NCBI GenBank assembly: GCA_016930075.1
Contig: JAFGHS010000042.1
Location: 38,135 to 102,134, forward strand
Source: Deltaproteobacteria bacterium
Lineage (GTDB): Bacteria > Desulfobacterota > Syntrophia > Syntrophales > JAFGHS01
DNA: 64,000 bases
Direction: 5' to 3'
Shown piece by piece: positions 9,196-20,472 of the stretch. A model generated the notes under the pieces. The model was not told the origin of the DNA, searched no databases, and saw nothing but the letters and a program-made list of their open reading frames with translations. A program made the position numbers and the translations under genes. Within the stretch, counting starts at the first letter, position 1. Every line of letters begins with the position of its first letter.

Positions 9196-10362
9196 TTGCT
9201 CCGATTTATTCACACGGCTGACTGGCATTTGGGAAGGCTGTTTCACGGCGTCTCCTTGACGGACGACCAGGCCTATGTCCTGGATCAGCTGGTGCGGCTT
9301 GTTGTGGACGTCAAACCGGACGCCCTGCTGATAGCGGGCGATATTTACGACCGGGCCGTTCCTGCCCCCCTGGCCGTCAAACTCCTCAATGAGGTGCTGT
9401 CGAGCATCACGGCGGACCTGAACGTTCCCGTCGTCATGATCTCCGGAAATCACGACAGCCCCGAACGCCTCGGGTTCGGTTCGCGCCTCCTGTCCAGGCA
9501 GGGTCTTTTCATCTTCGGACGTCTTTCACGGGATCTGCGCCCCGTCCTCATTATGGGCAAGGGCTGGGGCCTGGCCGCCCGGATTTACGCCCTGCCGTAT
9601 GATGATGCGGCGGCCTTCATGGATGCTCCCGACGATGGTTCCGCCCCCGCTGAAAACAGCGGCGCGTCGCTTGGCGCCGTCATCCGGAATCTGCTTGACG
9701 ACCACCCCCCCGACGAGTGCGCTGTCTGCGTCAGCCATGCATTCATTGCGGGGGCGACGGCCGGCGAATCGGAACGCCCTCTGTCCGTCGGCGGCGCTGC
9801 CGCCGTTGACGCCGCCCTTTTCAAGGACTTCGATTACGCCGCTATGGGCCATCTCCACCGCCCCCAGTCCGCAGGCGGCGAAACCATTCAATACGCCGGT
9901 TCCCTTCTCAAATACGCCTTTTCCGAGGCGGACCAGGTCAAATCGGTGAATCTTGTGGAAATGGACCGGCAGGGCCTTGCCCGCTGCGAACGGATCCCCC
10001 TTGCGCCCCGGCGGGACGTGCGCATCCGCGAGGGGACTCTGGCGGACATCCTCAAGGGGCCCGCTTCCGGTGAAAACCGGGAGGACTATCTGATGGTCCG
10101 TCTTCTCGACAAGGGCGCCATCCTTGATGCCATGGGAAAAATCCGGGAGGTCTATCCGAACTGCCTTCATATCGAAAGGCCCTCGCTCCTTTTTAAAGAC
10201 GCCGGGATGACCGCTCGCACCGATCATACGAAGACGACGGGCATGGATCTGTTTAAGGCCTTCTTCGTCCAGACGACGGGCGAAGAGCTTTCGGAGGGCC
10301 AGGCACGGGCCTTCGCTTCCGTGGCGGACGAGCTGGACCGGTCGGAAAGGGAGGCGCCCTGA
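9196..10362 (+). CDS. sbcD: Exonuclease SbcCD subunit D
   Basis: LRFIHTADWHLGRLFHG, ALLIAGDIYDRAVPA, MISGNHDSPERL, MGHLHRPQ phosphoesterase motifs; TTG start with upstream AAGGA; ATGA overlap with sbcC. Confidence 0.93.
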   Translation: MLRFIHTADWHLGRLFHGVSLTDDQAYVLDQLVRLVVDVKPDALLIAGDIYDRAVPAPLAVKLLNEVLSSITADLNVPVVMISGNHDSPERLGFGSRLLSRQGLFIFGRLSRDLRPVLIMGKGWGLAARIYALPYDDAAAFMDAPDDGSAPAENSGASLGAVIRNLLDDHPPDECAVCVSHAFIAGATAGESERPLSVGGAAAVDAALFKDFDYAAMGHLHRPQSAGGETIQYAGSLLKYAFSEADQVKSVNLVEMDRQGLARCERIPLAPRRDVRIREGTLADILKGPASGENREDYLMVRLLDKGAILDAMGKIREVYPNCLHIERPSLLFKDAGMTARTDHTKTTGMDLFKAFFVQTTGEELSEGQARAFASVADELDRSEREAP

Positions 10363-13300
10363 TGAAACCCCTCGCCTTATCCATGCAGGCCTTCGGCCCC
10401 TACGCGGCCGTCCAGACCCTCAATTTTGATGCCCTTGAAGGCCGGCAGTTTTTCCTTATCCACGGCCCGACCGGCGCGGGCAAGACGACGATCCTCGACG
10501 CCGTGTGTTTTGCCCTTTACGGCGCCAGCAGCGGGGCGGAACGGGAGGGAAGCGCCATGCGGAGCGACCATGCCGATCCCGCAACGCCCACGGAAGTGAC
10601 CTTCGATTTTGCCGTGGGGCAGCAGGCCTACCGGGTGCGGCGCAGACCGAAACAGGAGCGCCCAAAGAAGCGCGGCGGCGGTACGACGACGGACGAACCG
10701 CAGGCCGCCCTCTGGCGATGGACCCTTGAGGCCGACGGGAAGCGCCGCATGGACCTGTTGGCGGGACAATGGGACCGCTGCACGCGGGCCGTGGAAGACA
10801 TCCTGGGCTTCAGGAGCGCCGAGTTCCGCCAGGTTGTCATGCTTCCCCAGGGGCAATTCCGGCAGCTCCTGGCCGCCGACTCCCGTGAACGCCAGAAAAT
10901 CCTCGAAACCCTGTTCCACACGGAGCAGTACCGCATGATGGAGGAGCGTCTCAGGGAAAAGGCCAAAGACATCGAAAACGACGTCAAGGATTTCCGGCGG
11001 CGCATCGACCTTGTTCTGGCCCAGGCGTCTGCAGAAAGCACCCCGGCCTTGACGGCGGGCAAACAGGAACTGGAGGCCGCCGTCAAGGACCGGGAGGAAA
11101 GCCTCATCCGGGCGAGGCGGGAGGAGGTCCTGGCCCAGACGGCCGTCCATGAAGGCGTCCGGATTGTCGAGAAGATCGAGGAATGCGCGGCGGCGAAAAA
11201 GGGGCTGCAAAGCCTCGAATCGCAAAAAGCCGCCTTTGCAGAAAAGAGGCGCATCCTGGAGGCCGGGCGGCTCGCCCTGATCCTGACCGATGCGGAGGCG
11301 GCGCTGGAAAGCCGCCGGCAGGAGCACGGCGCATTGACGAAGGCCGTGGACGATGCCGGGGCGCAGTTGCTGAAGGCCGGCGACGATGCCGGCCGGGCCG
11401 AAGAAGCCCTCCGCCGGGAACAGGAACGGGAAACGCAACGGGAAGCGGCCCTGCGCGCCTTGAATGAACTGACGTCTTTCAGGGGGCGGGTTGCGGACCT
11501 CGATCAAGCCCGCAATGCTTTAAAGAAGGCGCAGACGGCCTTTCAATTGCGCGAAAGACAGCAGCGAAAAGCCCGTGAGACCCTTGCCGCTGTCCGTAAG
11601 ATTCTCGAAGAGAAAACGGCGATACAAACGCAGACGGCGGCCCTTGCGGCGCAGGAACCGGCCCTGTCGGCCGCCCAAGGGGAGGCCAGAAAACTCTTTC
11701 AAGGGCGGCGTCAATATGAAGAGGCGCAAAACACCCGTGCCGCCGTGCAGAAAAAATATGCTGCGGCGGCGGCACGTCGGCAGTCGGCGGAACAGGCGGC
11801 TGCAAAACACCACGAGGATCTGAGGACGGCGGAACACCTCCGGCAGGAGGGTCGGGCTGCCGTCCTGGCCCGCACCCTTACGCACGGAGAGCCCTGCCCC
11901 GTTTGCGGCTCCCGGGAGCATCCGTCTCCCGCCGTCTCCGACGCGTCCATCCCTGAAGAACAAACCATGAGGGAACTTCGGGCGCAACTGGAAAAGGAGG
12001 AGCAGGACCTGACGGTCCTCCGGGAAAAAGAGGTCAGTAGCGGTCTGGAGTTGGAACGGTGCAAGGCCGACCTCGCCCTTTTGAGGGCCGCCCTCGGTGA
12101 TGCCGCGGAACTCCCTCTGCCGCAGTTGGAGGACAGGGAGGCAGCGGCGGAAAAAGCCCTGGCCCTAGCGCGGGAGGCCGGTCAGCAAGCGGAGCAGGCG
12201 GCACGGGAGATGGAAAGCCTCGGAGCAAAAGAGGTGGACGGCATCCGGGCTGTGGAAGAGGCGGAACAAGCCTGTCAGGCCGCCTTTATTGAAAAGGAAA
12301 AACAGACCGCCGTCGTGTCGGAGCGGGAGGCGTCCATTCCCGAAGCCTGGCGGGACGCCGGGGCCCTCAAACGTGAACTCACGCAGGTTTCCGCCGTGCT
12401 GGAAGCCCTGAAGGTTGCATTCAGGGAGGCCCAGGAGAAAAACCTCCGGGCACGGGAGGCCAGGTCCGCCGCCGAGGCGACCTTGAAGGAAAAGACGGCG
12501 GCCCTGAAGGCTGCGGCGGAAACCCTGCGGCTTGCCGGGGAAGATTTTGCCGGCCGTTTGGTTGTGGCCGGTTTTTCCGATGAAGCCTCTTTTCAGAGCG
12601 CCAAACGGCGGGCGGAGGATATAGGGCGGCTTGACGAAGAGATCCGGGCCTTCGAAGGGGCCGTGGAAAGCGCCGGAGACCGGATGAGGCGGGCTGTGCA
12701 GGCAGCGGAAGGCCTTGCCGCCCCCGATCTGGAGGGTCTTTCAGCGCGTCTTTTGGCCGTCAAAGACCGGTTGGGCGCCCTGACGGCCGAGCAGGCGGAC
12801 CGGAGGGCCCGCGTCAAGCTCCTCGATGCGGCTCTGAGGCATATTGCGGATTATTCCGCCCGTCTCGAAGACCTGGAGGCCCGATACGCCGTCTTCGGCC
12901 GCATCTCCGAGGTGGCCGGCGGGAAGAATCTCTACGGCATGACCTTTCAGCGGTTCGTCCTGGCAGCCCTTCTCGATGACGTCTTGACGGCCACGTCGGC
13001 AAGGCTTAAAATCATGAGCCGGGAGCGTTATGAGCTGCACCGCGTCCGGGACAGGAGCAAACGTCCCAGCGGACTGGAACTGGAGGTTTACGACGCTTAC
13101 ACGGGCGCCCTCCGGGGCGTGGCCACCCTGTCCGGCGGCGAGAGTTTTCTCGCGTCGCTGTCCCTGGCATTGGGGCTTGCGGATGTCGTGCAATCTTACG
13201 CAGGCGGCGTTCATCTGGATACGATCTTTATCGACGAAGGATTCGGGAGCCTCGATCCGGAGGCCCTGGAGCAGGCCATGGTCGCCCTGATGGATTTGCA

Positions 13301-13421
13301 GAAGGGCGGCCGCCTCGTCGGCGTCATTTCCCATGTGCCGGAAATGAAGGAATGGATACCCGCCCGCCTGGAAATCACCTCAGGCAGACAGGGAAGCGAG
13401 GCAAGATTTGTTTTAAAATAA
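10362..13421 (+). CDS. sbcC: Exonuclease SbcCD subunit C
   Basis: 1019 aa; Walker A GPTGAGKTTILDAV, coiled coil with zinc hook CPVCGSREHP, signature LSGGESFLASLSLALGLADV, FIDEGFGSLD. Confidence 0.94.
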   Translation: MKPLALSMQAFGPYAAVQTLNFDALEGRQFFLIHGPTGAGKTTILDAVCFALYGASSGAEREGSAMRSDHADPATPTEVTFDFAVGQQAYRVRRRPKQERPKKRGGGTTTDEPQAALWRWTLEADGKRRMDLLAGQWDRCTRAVEDILGFRSAEFRQVVMLPQGQFRQLLAADSRERQKILETLFHTEQYRMMEERLREKAKDIENDVKDFRRRIDLVLAQASAESTPALTAGKQELEAAVKDREESLIRARREEVLAQTAVHEGVRIVEKIEECAAAKKGLQSLESQKAAFAEKRRILEAGRLALILTDAEAALESRRQEHGALTKAVDDAGAQLLKAGDDAGRAEEALRREQERETQREAALRALNELTSFRGRVADLDQARNALKKAQTAFQLRERQQRKARETLAAVRKILEEKTAIQTQTAALAAQEPALSAAQGEARKLFQGRRQYEEAQNTRAAVQKKYAAAAARRQSAEQAAAKHHEDLRTAEHLRQEGRAAVLARTLTHGEPCPVCGSREHPSPAVSDASIPEEQTMRELRAQLEKEEQDLTVLREKEVSSGLELERCKADLALLRAALGDAAELPLPQLEDREAAAEKALALAREAGQQAEQAAREMESLGAKEVDGIRAVEEAEQACQAAFIEKEKQTAVVSEREASIPEAWRDAGALKRELTQVSAVLEALKVAFREAQEKNLRAREARSAAEATLKEKTAALKAAAETLRLAGEDFAGRLVVAGFSDEASFQSAKRRAEDIGRLDEEIRAFEGAVESAGDRMRRAVQAAEGLAAPDLEGLSARLLAVKDRLGALTAEQADRRARVKLLDAALRHIADYSARLEDLEARYAVFGRISEVAGGKNLYGMTFQRFVLAALLDDVLTATSARLKIMSRERYELHRVRDRSKRPSGLELEVYDAYTGALRGVATLSGGESFLASLSLALGLADVVQSYAGGVHLDTIFIDEGFGSLDPEALEQAMVALMDLQKGGRLVGVISHVPEMKEWIPARLEITSGRQGSEARFVLK

Positions 13422-13434
13422 GGAGGCCGTCGTT

Positions 13435-15138
13435 ATGTCGTGTTCGTTGGTATCGGCTGAGTTGGGTGCGTACCGTGCGCCCGTTGAAAACGCCCTTGCG
13501 CAAATGCGCAAAGACGGCGTCATTGCCCGCATCCTGAAGAAGGACCATACGCTATGGAAACCCTCTCCGGTGGAAATCGCGAACCGTCTGGGCTGGCTGG
13601 ACAGCCCCCGGGCCATGGCGGATCACATGGCCGGGTTGCAGGCCTTTGCCGGTGATCTTCGCCGGGAAGGCTATGCGCACGCCCTCCTTCTCGGCATGGG
13701 GGGATCGAGTCTCGCCCCGGAAGTTTTCCGTAAAACCTTCGGCGTCGTTTCCGGCTGTCTCGATCTTGCCGTTTTGGACAGCACAGATCCCGGCGCCGTC
13801 TTGGCCGCCACGGAAACGCTCGATTTGACAAAAACACTTTTCATCGTTTCCACCAAATCAGGCGGCACGATAGAAACCCTTTCCCTGTTTAAATATTGCT
13901 ATCAACTCTGTCTGGAAAAGACAGGAACCGCTGAGGCGGGCCGGCATTTTATCGCCGTTACCGATCCGGGAAGCGGTCTGGCCGCCATGGCGGAGAAATA
14001 CCATTTCCGCAAAGTGTTCCTTAACGATCCTGCCATCGGCGGACGTTATTCGGCCCTGACGTATTTCGGTCTTGCGCCGGCTGCGCTTATCGGCATGGAT
14101 GCCGGGCGTCTGCTTGCAGAAGCCCGGAAGGCGGCGGCGACCGAAACGGCTCATGCTGAAGCGCCCGGCAAGGATGCCTTGAGCGGCCTTTTTCTGGGTG
14201 CTGTTTTGGGGGAACTGGCCAAGTCGGGACGGGATAAGGCGACCTTCATCTTTTCGCCGCAAATCGAGAGCTTCGGCGCCTGGCTGGAGCAGCTCATTGC
14301 CGAAAGTCTGGGGAAGGAAGGCCGGGGCATCCTGCCCGTTGTCGGCGAACCCGCGGGAGAAGCGCCCGTTTACGGCCACGACCGTGTGTTTGTCTTCATG
14401 AGCCTGAAGGGCGACCGACAGGATGATCATCGTTTTTCCGCTCTTGTTCGGCAGGGCCATCCGGCACTCCATGTCGTCCTCGATGATCCGTATGATCTGG
14501 GGGGGCAGTGCTTTACCTGGGAAATGGCCACCGCTGTGGCGGGCCACCTGATTTGTGTCAATCCTTTCGATCAGCCCGATGTGGAGGCAGCGAAGGTTCT
14601 GGCCCGGCAGATGATCGCGGACGCCGCCAAAAACGGCGTTTTGCCTGCGGAAACGCCCGTTGCTTCCGAAAAAGGCATCACGGTTTACGGAGCCGTCAGG
14701 GCCGGAACGCCGGGGGAAGCCTTTGCGGTCTTCCTGAATCATGTGCCGCCGGGGGGCTATATCGCTCTTCAGGCGTTTATTCAACCGACAGCGGAAGCGG
14801 ATGCCGCGCTCCAGGCCATGCGCCTGCGCCTGCGCGATCAATTCAGGACGGCCGTCACAACGGGCTACGGCCCCCGATACCTCCATTCCACAGGCCAGCT
14901 TCACAAGGGCGACGGCGGCAAGGGGCTGTTCATCCAATTCACCGCCGATGATGCACGCGATATGATCATTCCCGACGAGGCCGACAAGCCCGGCGGCGGC
15001 TTAACCTTCGGCGCCCTGAAAGCGGCCCAGGCGCTGGGCGATGGGAAGGCCCTTGTCCGTGCCGGACGCCGCGTGATGCGGTTTCATCTTGGGACGGACG
15101 CTGTCCGCGGTTTGCGGCTGCTGACGGAAAGCCTGTAA
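13435..15138 (+). CDS. pgi: Glucose-6-phosphate isomerase
   Basis: 567 aa; LLLGMGGSSLAPEVF, FIVSTKSGGTIETLSLF, AVTDPGSGLAAMAEKY; SIS-domain PGI resembling the PGI half of transaldolase-PGI fusions. Confidence 0.85.
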   Translation: MSCSLVSAELGAYRAPVENALAQMRKDGVIARILKKDHTLWKPSPVEIANRLGWLDSPRAMADHMAGLQAFAGDLRREGYAHALLLGMGGSSLAPEVFRKTFGVVSGCLDLAVLDSTDPGAVLAATETLDLTKTLFIVSTKSGGTIETLSLFKYCYQLCLEKTGTAEAGRHFIAVTDPGSGLAAMAEKYHFRKVFLNDPAIGGRYSALTYFGLAPAALIGMDAGRLLAEARKAAATETAHAEAPGKDALSGLFLGAVLGELAKSGRDKATFIFSPQIESFGAWLEQLIAESLGKEGRGILPVVGEPAGEAPVYGHDRVFVFMSLKGDRQDDHRFSALVRQGHPALHVVLDDPYDLGGQCFTWEMATAVAGHLICVNPFDQPDVEAAKVLARQMIADAAKNGVLPAETPVASEKGITVYGAVRAGTPGEAFAVFLNHVPPGGYIALQAFIQPTAEADAALQAMRLRLRDQFRTAVTTGYGPRYLHSTGQLHKGDGGKGLFIQFTADDARDMIIPDEADKPGGGLTFGALKAAQALGDGKALVRAGRRVMRFHLGTDAVRGLRLLTESL

Positions 15139-15215
15139 TCTTAAAGGACAGAGACCCGGGGGCAGGGATTCAGAAACGAAAACGCCGGATAAGAAAAGAA
15201 AACGTCCCGCAATGC

Positions 15216-16229
15216 CTATTCCGTATCGCTTTCTCGTGTTCCGGAATTCAGCGCTTTGAAATGATCGGATTCCGGCCTGCCGTCGTCCGCGTGGGCCGGG
15301 TGATAATGGATATAGACCTTCCTTAAAAGATCGATTTTTTCACACAGATATTTTTCAACGGCATCGGCGATTTCATTGCCCTCATCCACCGTCTGCCGGC
15401 CGTCCACGCCGATGGTGATATTGGCGACGAAATAGGGACCGAACCTATGGGCGTGCACCGATTCGACGGTCTGGACGCCGGATATTCTTCCGACCAGCCC
15501 CCGGATCTTACGGTCGATCTCTTTGCTCGGCACCGTGTCCATCAACTCGTTTGCCGACTCGCGCAGAATGTCGGCGCCTGTTTTGACGACAATAACGGCA
15601 ACAACGGCTCCGGCGATGGGATCGAAGACCGCATGGCCCAAAATACCGCACAGAATGCCGATGCCGGCGCCGGCCGATGCAAAGATGTCATTGCGGTGGT
15701 CCCGCGCCAGGGCCATGACCGCAATGCTCTGAATGCGGGCGCCGATGGTCTTGGCCTGAAGCATGAGCATGATTTTTATGATCACCGTCCCGGCGGCGAC
15801 GATAAGGGTGAAGGTGCTGATGGGGTCATTCTGCATCCTTCCCATACAGAGATCGAAGACCTTATTGATGGAATCCCAGAAAATCGCCAGCCCCGTCGTA
15901 ATGACAAACGCGCCGACAACGAGGGCGGCAATGCTTTCAAACTGATGGTGTCCGTAAGGATGTTCGTCATCCGAGGGTTTCCCGGACAGCGTGACGAGGA
16001 TGCGTACGATGATGAAATACACGACATCGGAAAGGGAATTGATGCCGTCTGCAAGAAGGGCCTGGCTGTGTCCCAGAATGCCTGCGGAAAGTTTGGTCAC
16101 GGCAAGAACGGCATTGGCGCCCAGACCGAGATTGACGACGAGGCCAGCTTTTTCCTGACGCAGCCGGTCTTCCTGCCATGCATCCGTCCGGAGGATGTTT
16201 TTTTCGATTTCTGAATTGCTTGTGCTCAT
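15216..16229 (-). CDS. Cation diffusion facilitator family transporter
   Basis: 337 aa; HSQALLADGINSLSDVVYFIIV, HPYGHHQFESIAALVVG, C-terminal cytoplasmic domain. Confidence 0.92.
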   Translation of the reverse strand: MSTSNSEIEKNILRTDAWQEDRLRQEKAGLVVNLGLGANAVLAVTKLSAGILGHSQALLADGINSLSDVVYFIIVRILVTLSGKPSDDEHPYGHHQFESIAALVVGAFVITTGLAIFWDSINKVFDLCMGRMQNDPISTFTLIVAAGTVIIKIMLMLQAKTIGARIQSIAVMALARDHRNDIFASAGAGIGILCGILGHAVFDPIAGAVVAVIVVKTGADILRESANELMDTVPSKEIDRKIRGLVGRISGVQTVESVHAHRFGPYFVANITIGVDGRQTVDEGNEIADAVEKYLCEKIDLLRKVYIHYHPAHADDGRPESDHFKALNSGTRESDTE

Positions 16230-16374
16230 GTCTGCCGTCTTCTTCCCGCTGCCTGGATGGGTTTTTTTGAACCGATGTTCAATATAAATCAGATGCCGGC
16301 ATTTTTATCAAGAAGTTCAGTAAAAAATTTAAAACGGTCTGTGCAAGTTTTTTTCGACGGTCCCCATCACGATC

Positions 16375-16402
16375 TTGACAAGACCGCAGGGATGATTATA
16401 TT
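16375..16402 (+). promoter_or_regulatory. Putative sigma70 promoter for groEL
   Basis: TTGACA (16375-16380), 16-bp spacer, TATATT (16397-16402), about 100 nt upstream of the start. Confidence 0.45.
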
Positions 16403-16494
16403 ACACACTGTGTATTCGACAGTCCATCATCATGCCTGCAAATTAAACAGGATAGAGACATTCATTATCATATATCAAAATGTAAAGGAGGTAA

Positions 16495-18129
<1,635 letters not shown>

Positions 18130-18236
18130 CATCTTATCTGAAAAAAAACCGCGCCGCCTTGTTTGTCCGCTGAAAAAACGACCGGGGCGGCGAATCTTTT
18201 TCAGCACAAAAAACAAGATCGAAGGGAAAATACAGT

Positions 18237-18581
18237 ATGAAACATATAGTGAGAATTCTTTTTGTATCGGGAATATGCGCCGTCGTCATATTGGCGGGGT
18301 TTACCGTGATGAGAGTTGCCGTTCCTTCTTACCACAGTGCTCCCTCGTTGCTTGGTCAATATGGAATCACCGCCCAGCAAAGGGAAGCAAGCGCCCATGC
18401 GCCATTGACGGAGGCTTGCTTCCTCCCCGCCGTCAAAGCGCAGATAGCTAAAGACAAATGCATAGCGAACTGCAATGCGGGATGTAATGGGTGGTGCAAG
18501 GGAGTGGAGGCCATATCAGGCTGCTATGTCGGGTGTGCCGTCATGAAAGATTATGCCACGGGCGCTTCTTCTTATGAATAA
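18237..18581 (+). CDS. Small exported or membrane-anchored C-x3-C repeat protein, hypothetical
   Basis: MKHIVRILFVSGICAVVILAGF N-terminal hydrophobic segment; CIANCNAGCNGWCKGVEAISGCYVGC. Confidence 0.65.
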   Translation: MKHIVRILFVSGICAVVILAGFTVMRVAVPSYHSAPSLLGQYGITAQQREASAHAPLTEACFLPAVKAQIAKDKCIANCNAGCNGWCKGVEAISGCYVGCAVMKDYATGASSYE

Positions 18582-18616
18582 CGGTCTTGGCGGCCGGATT
18601 CAGCGCCCCCGGTTGT

Positions 18617-19840
18617 TCAGGACCGCAGGGCCTTGATGGGGTCAAGACGCGATGCCGTGCGGGCCGGGTAGAAACCGCAGAAGATGCCGACGACGGTCGA
18701 TACGCCGAAACCGAGAATGACGGACGAAAAAGACATGACAAACTGCCACTTGGAAAAATAGGCGAACAAATAGGATATGCCGATTCCCAGCACGATGCCG
18801 ATAATCCCTCCCGCCAGGCACAGAATAATCGATTCGATGAGGAACTGACTCTGGATGTCGCCCTGCTGGGCGCCGAGGGCGCGGCGCAGGCCGATTTCGC
18901 TTTTCCGTTCCGTTACGGAGATGAGCATGACGTTCATCACGCCGATGCCGCCGACAATCAGGGCGATGCTGCCGATGGCCCCTAACAGCAGCGAAAACAT
19001 CTGCATCTGTTTTTTCATCCTCTCGATCAGTTCCTCCGCCGATGTGATTTCCACCTGAGCGCCCCTGGATTTTTTCTGAAAAAAGTCCTGAACATCGGCC
19101 TTGATCCGTTCTGCGGGAACATCGGCGCCCACACGGGCCATAATGGTGTTGATCTCCGCATTCTGAAATGTCCGGACGGCCGTGGACAGGGGAATCAGCA
19201 TGCCCTTGTTGATGCCGTAAGGACGAAGCCCTCCCTCCGCCGACTGATCCAGAATGCCGACGACGGTAAAGGCGCGGTCGTTGGCCATAATCCGGCTGCC
19301 TAAAGGCGGCGATGTCCCGTTTTGCCTGAGAAAATCGGCTAATTCCTTACCGATGACGCAATAATAGCGATTCTGATCGAGTTCCGAAAGGAGCCGCCCT
19401 TCACGAATCTGAAGCTTGTTGATCGAGAAAAAGGACGCCGTAACCCCCATCTGCTCCATATTCGTCTTTGCCCGCCCGCTATAATATTCGGTTCCGCTGT
19501 TGACATAGGGTGCGACTTCCTGGATGTATCTGCTCTCCGCGGGGATCTTCATGACGACGTCCGTCCTGAATTCGTAACGCGTCTCGCCGCCGTAGCTTTT
19601 TCTGATGCTGATGATGTCGACGCCCATATCTTTAAATTGCCGGATGGATTCCTGCTGGACAATGGAGCCGATGGACACCATGGCGATGACCGATCCGATG
19701 CCGATGACAATGCCGATCAGGGCCAGCAGACTGCGCTGCCTGGAGCTCCAGAGGCTTCTGAACGCCTCATGAAAATTGATTTTCAGTAGATTCATGCTGA
19801 ATAAATCATCCCGTCGATAATTTTTACGGCCCGGCCGCAT
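18617..19840 (-). CDS. MacB-type ABC transporter permease (MacB_PCD + FtsX)
   Basis: 407 aa; SLLALIGIVIGIGSVIAMVSIGSIVQQE, IGGIGVMNVMLISVTERKSEIGLRRALGA. Confidence 0.93.
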   Translation of the reverse strand: MRPGRKNYRRDDLFSMNLLKINFHEAFRSLWSSRQRSLLALIGIVIGIGSVIAMVSIGSIVQQESIRQFKDMGVDIISIRKSYGGETRYEFRTDVVMKIPAESRYIQEVAPYVNSGTEYYSGRAKTNMEQMGVTASFFSINKLQIREGRLLSELDQNRYYCVIGKELADFLRQNGTSPPLGSRIMANDRAFTVVGILDQSAEGGLRPYGINKGMLIPLSTAVRTFQNAEINTIMARVGADVPAERIKADVQDFFQKKSRGAQVEITSAEELIERMKKQMQMFSLLLGAIGSIALIVGGIGVMNVMLISVTERKSEIGLRRALGAQQGDIQSQFLIESIILCLAGGIIGIVLGIGISYLFAYFSKWQFVMSFSSVILGFGVSTVVGIFCGFYPARTASRLDPIKALRS

Positions 19841-20472
19841 TGCTCGGCAAGCTCCGGATTATGGGTGATGATTACGATGGTAATGCCTTCATCCCGATGG
19901 AGCCGCTGGAAAAGCTCCATAATCTCCTCGCCTGTTTTCTTATCCAGGGCGCCCGTCGGTTCATCGGCCAGAATAATCGCTGGCGACCCGATCAGGGCCC
20001 GGGCAATGGCGACGCGCTGCTGCTGGCCGCCGGACATTTCATTGGGTCGATGGTTGGCGCGCGATTGTATATCGACCTTGGTCAGAAATTCCATGCCCAT
20101 CTTTTTGATCTCACCCACACGGATGCCGCGATAGGTCAGCGGGACGCCGACATTTTCAAGGGCCGTCAGTTTCGGCAGCAGGTGATACTGCTGAAAAACA
20201 AACCCGATCTTCCGGTTTCTCATCGTCGACAACACCCGGTCGTCGTCATAAACAACCCTGGCGCCGTCAATATGATAGGTTCCCGTATCGGGCTTTTCCA
20301 GAAGCCCCAGCATATGCATCAGGGTGGATTTTCCGCTGCCCGACGGTCCGATGACGGCGAGGAATTCGCCCCGCTCAACGGAGAGGTTGATTCCCTTGAG
20401 GACATTCACCTCCGTGGGGCCGACGCGATAGGACTTGCGGATGTCCGCAATATCGAGCATAAGGTCGTTCAT
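19792..20472 (-). CDS. MacB/LolD-type ABC transporter ATPase
   Basis: 226 aa; Walker [16 protein letters not shown], signature [15 protein letters not shown], Walker B AIILADEPTGALD. Confidence 0.95.
   Translation of the reverse strand: MNDLMLDIADIRKSYRVGPTEVNVLKGINLSVERGEFLAVIGPSGSGKSTLMHMLGLLEKPDTGTYHIDGARVVYDDDRVLSTMRNRKIGFVFQQYHLLPKLTALENVGVPLTYRGIRVGEIKKMGMEFLTKVDIQSRANHRPNEMSGGQQQRVAIARALIGSPAIILADEPTGALDKKTGEEIMELFQRLHRDEGITIVIITHNPELAEQCGRAVKIIDGMIYSA

Noticed and set aside
10377-11507. 376-aa minus-strand ORF
   Set aside because: Shadow ORF opposite sbcC.
13858-14937. 359-aa minus-strand ORF
   Set aside because: Antisense to pgi; no recognisable domain.
18130-18215. Possible rho-independent terminator after groEL (CGCCGCC ... 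GGCGGCG)
   Set aside because: Loop of about 30 nt and only a short T-run; too weak to call.
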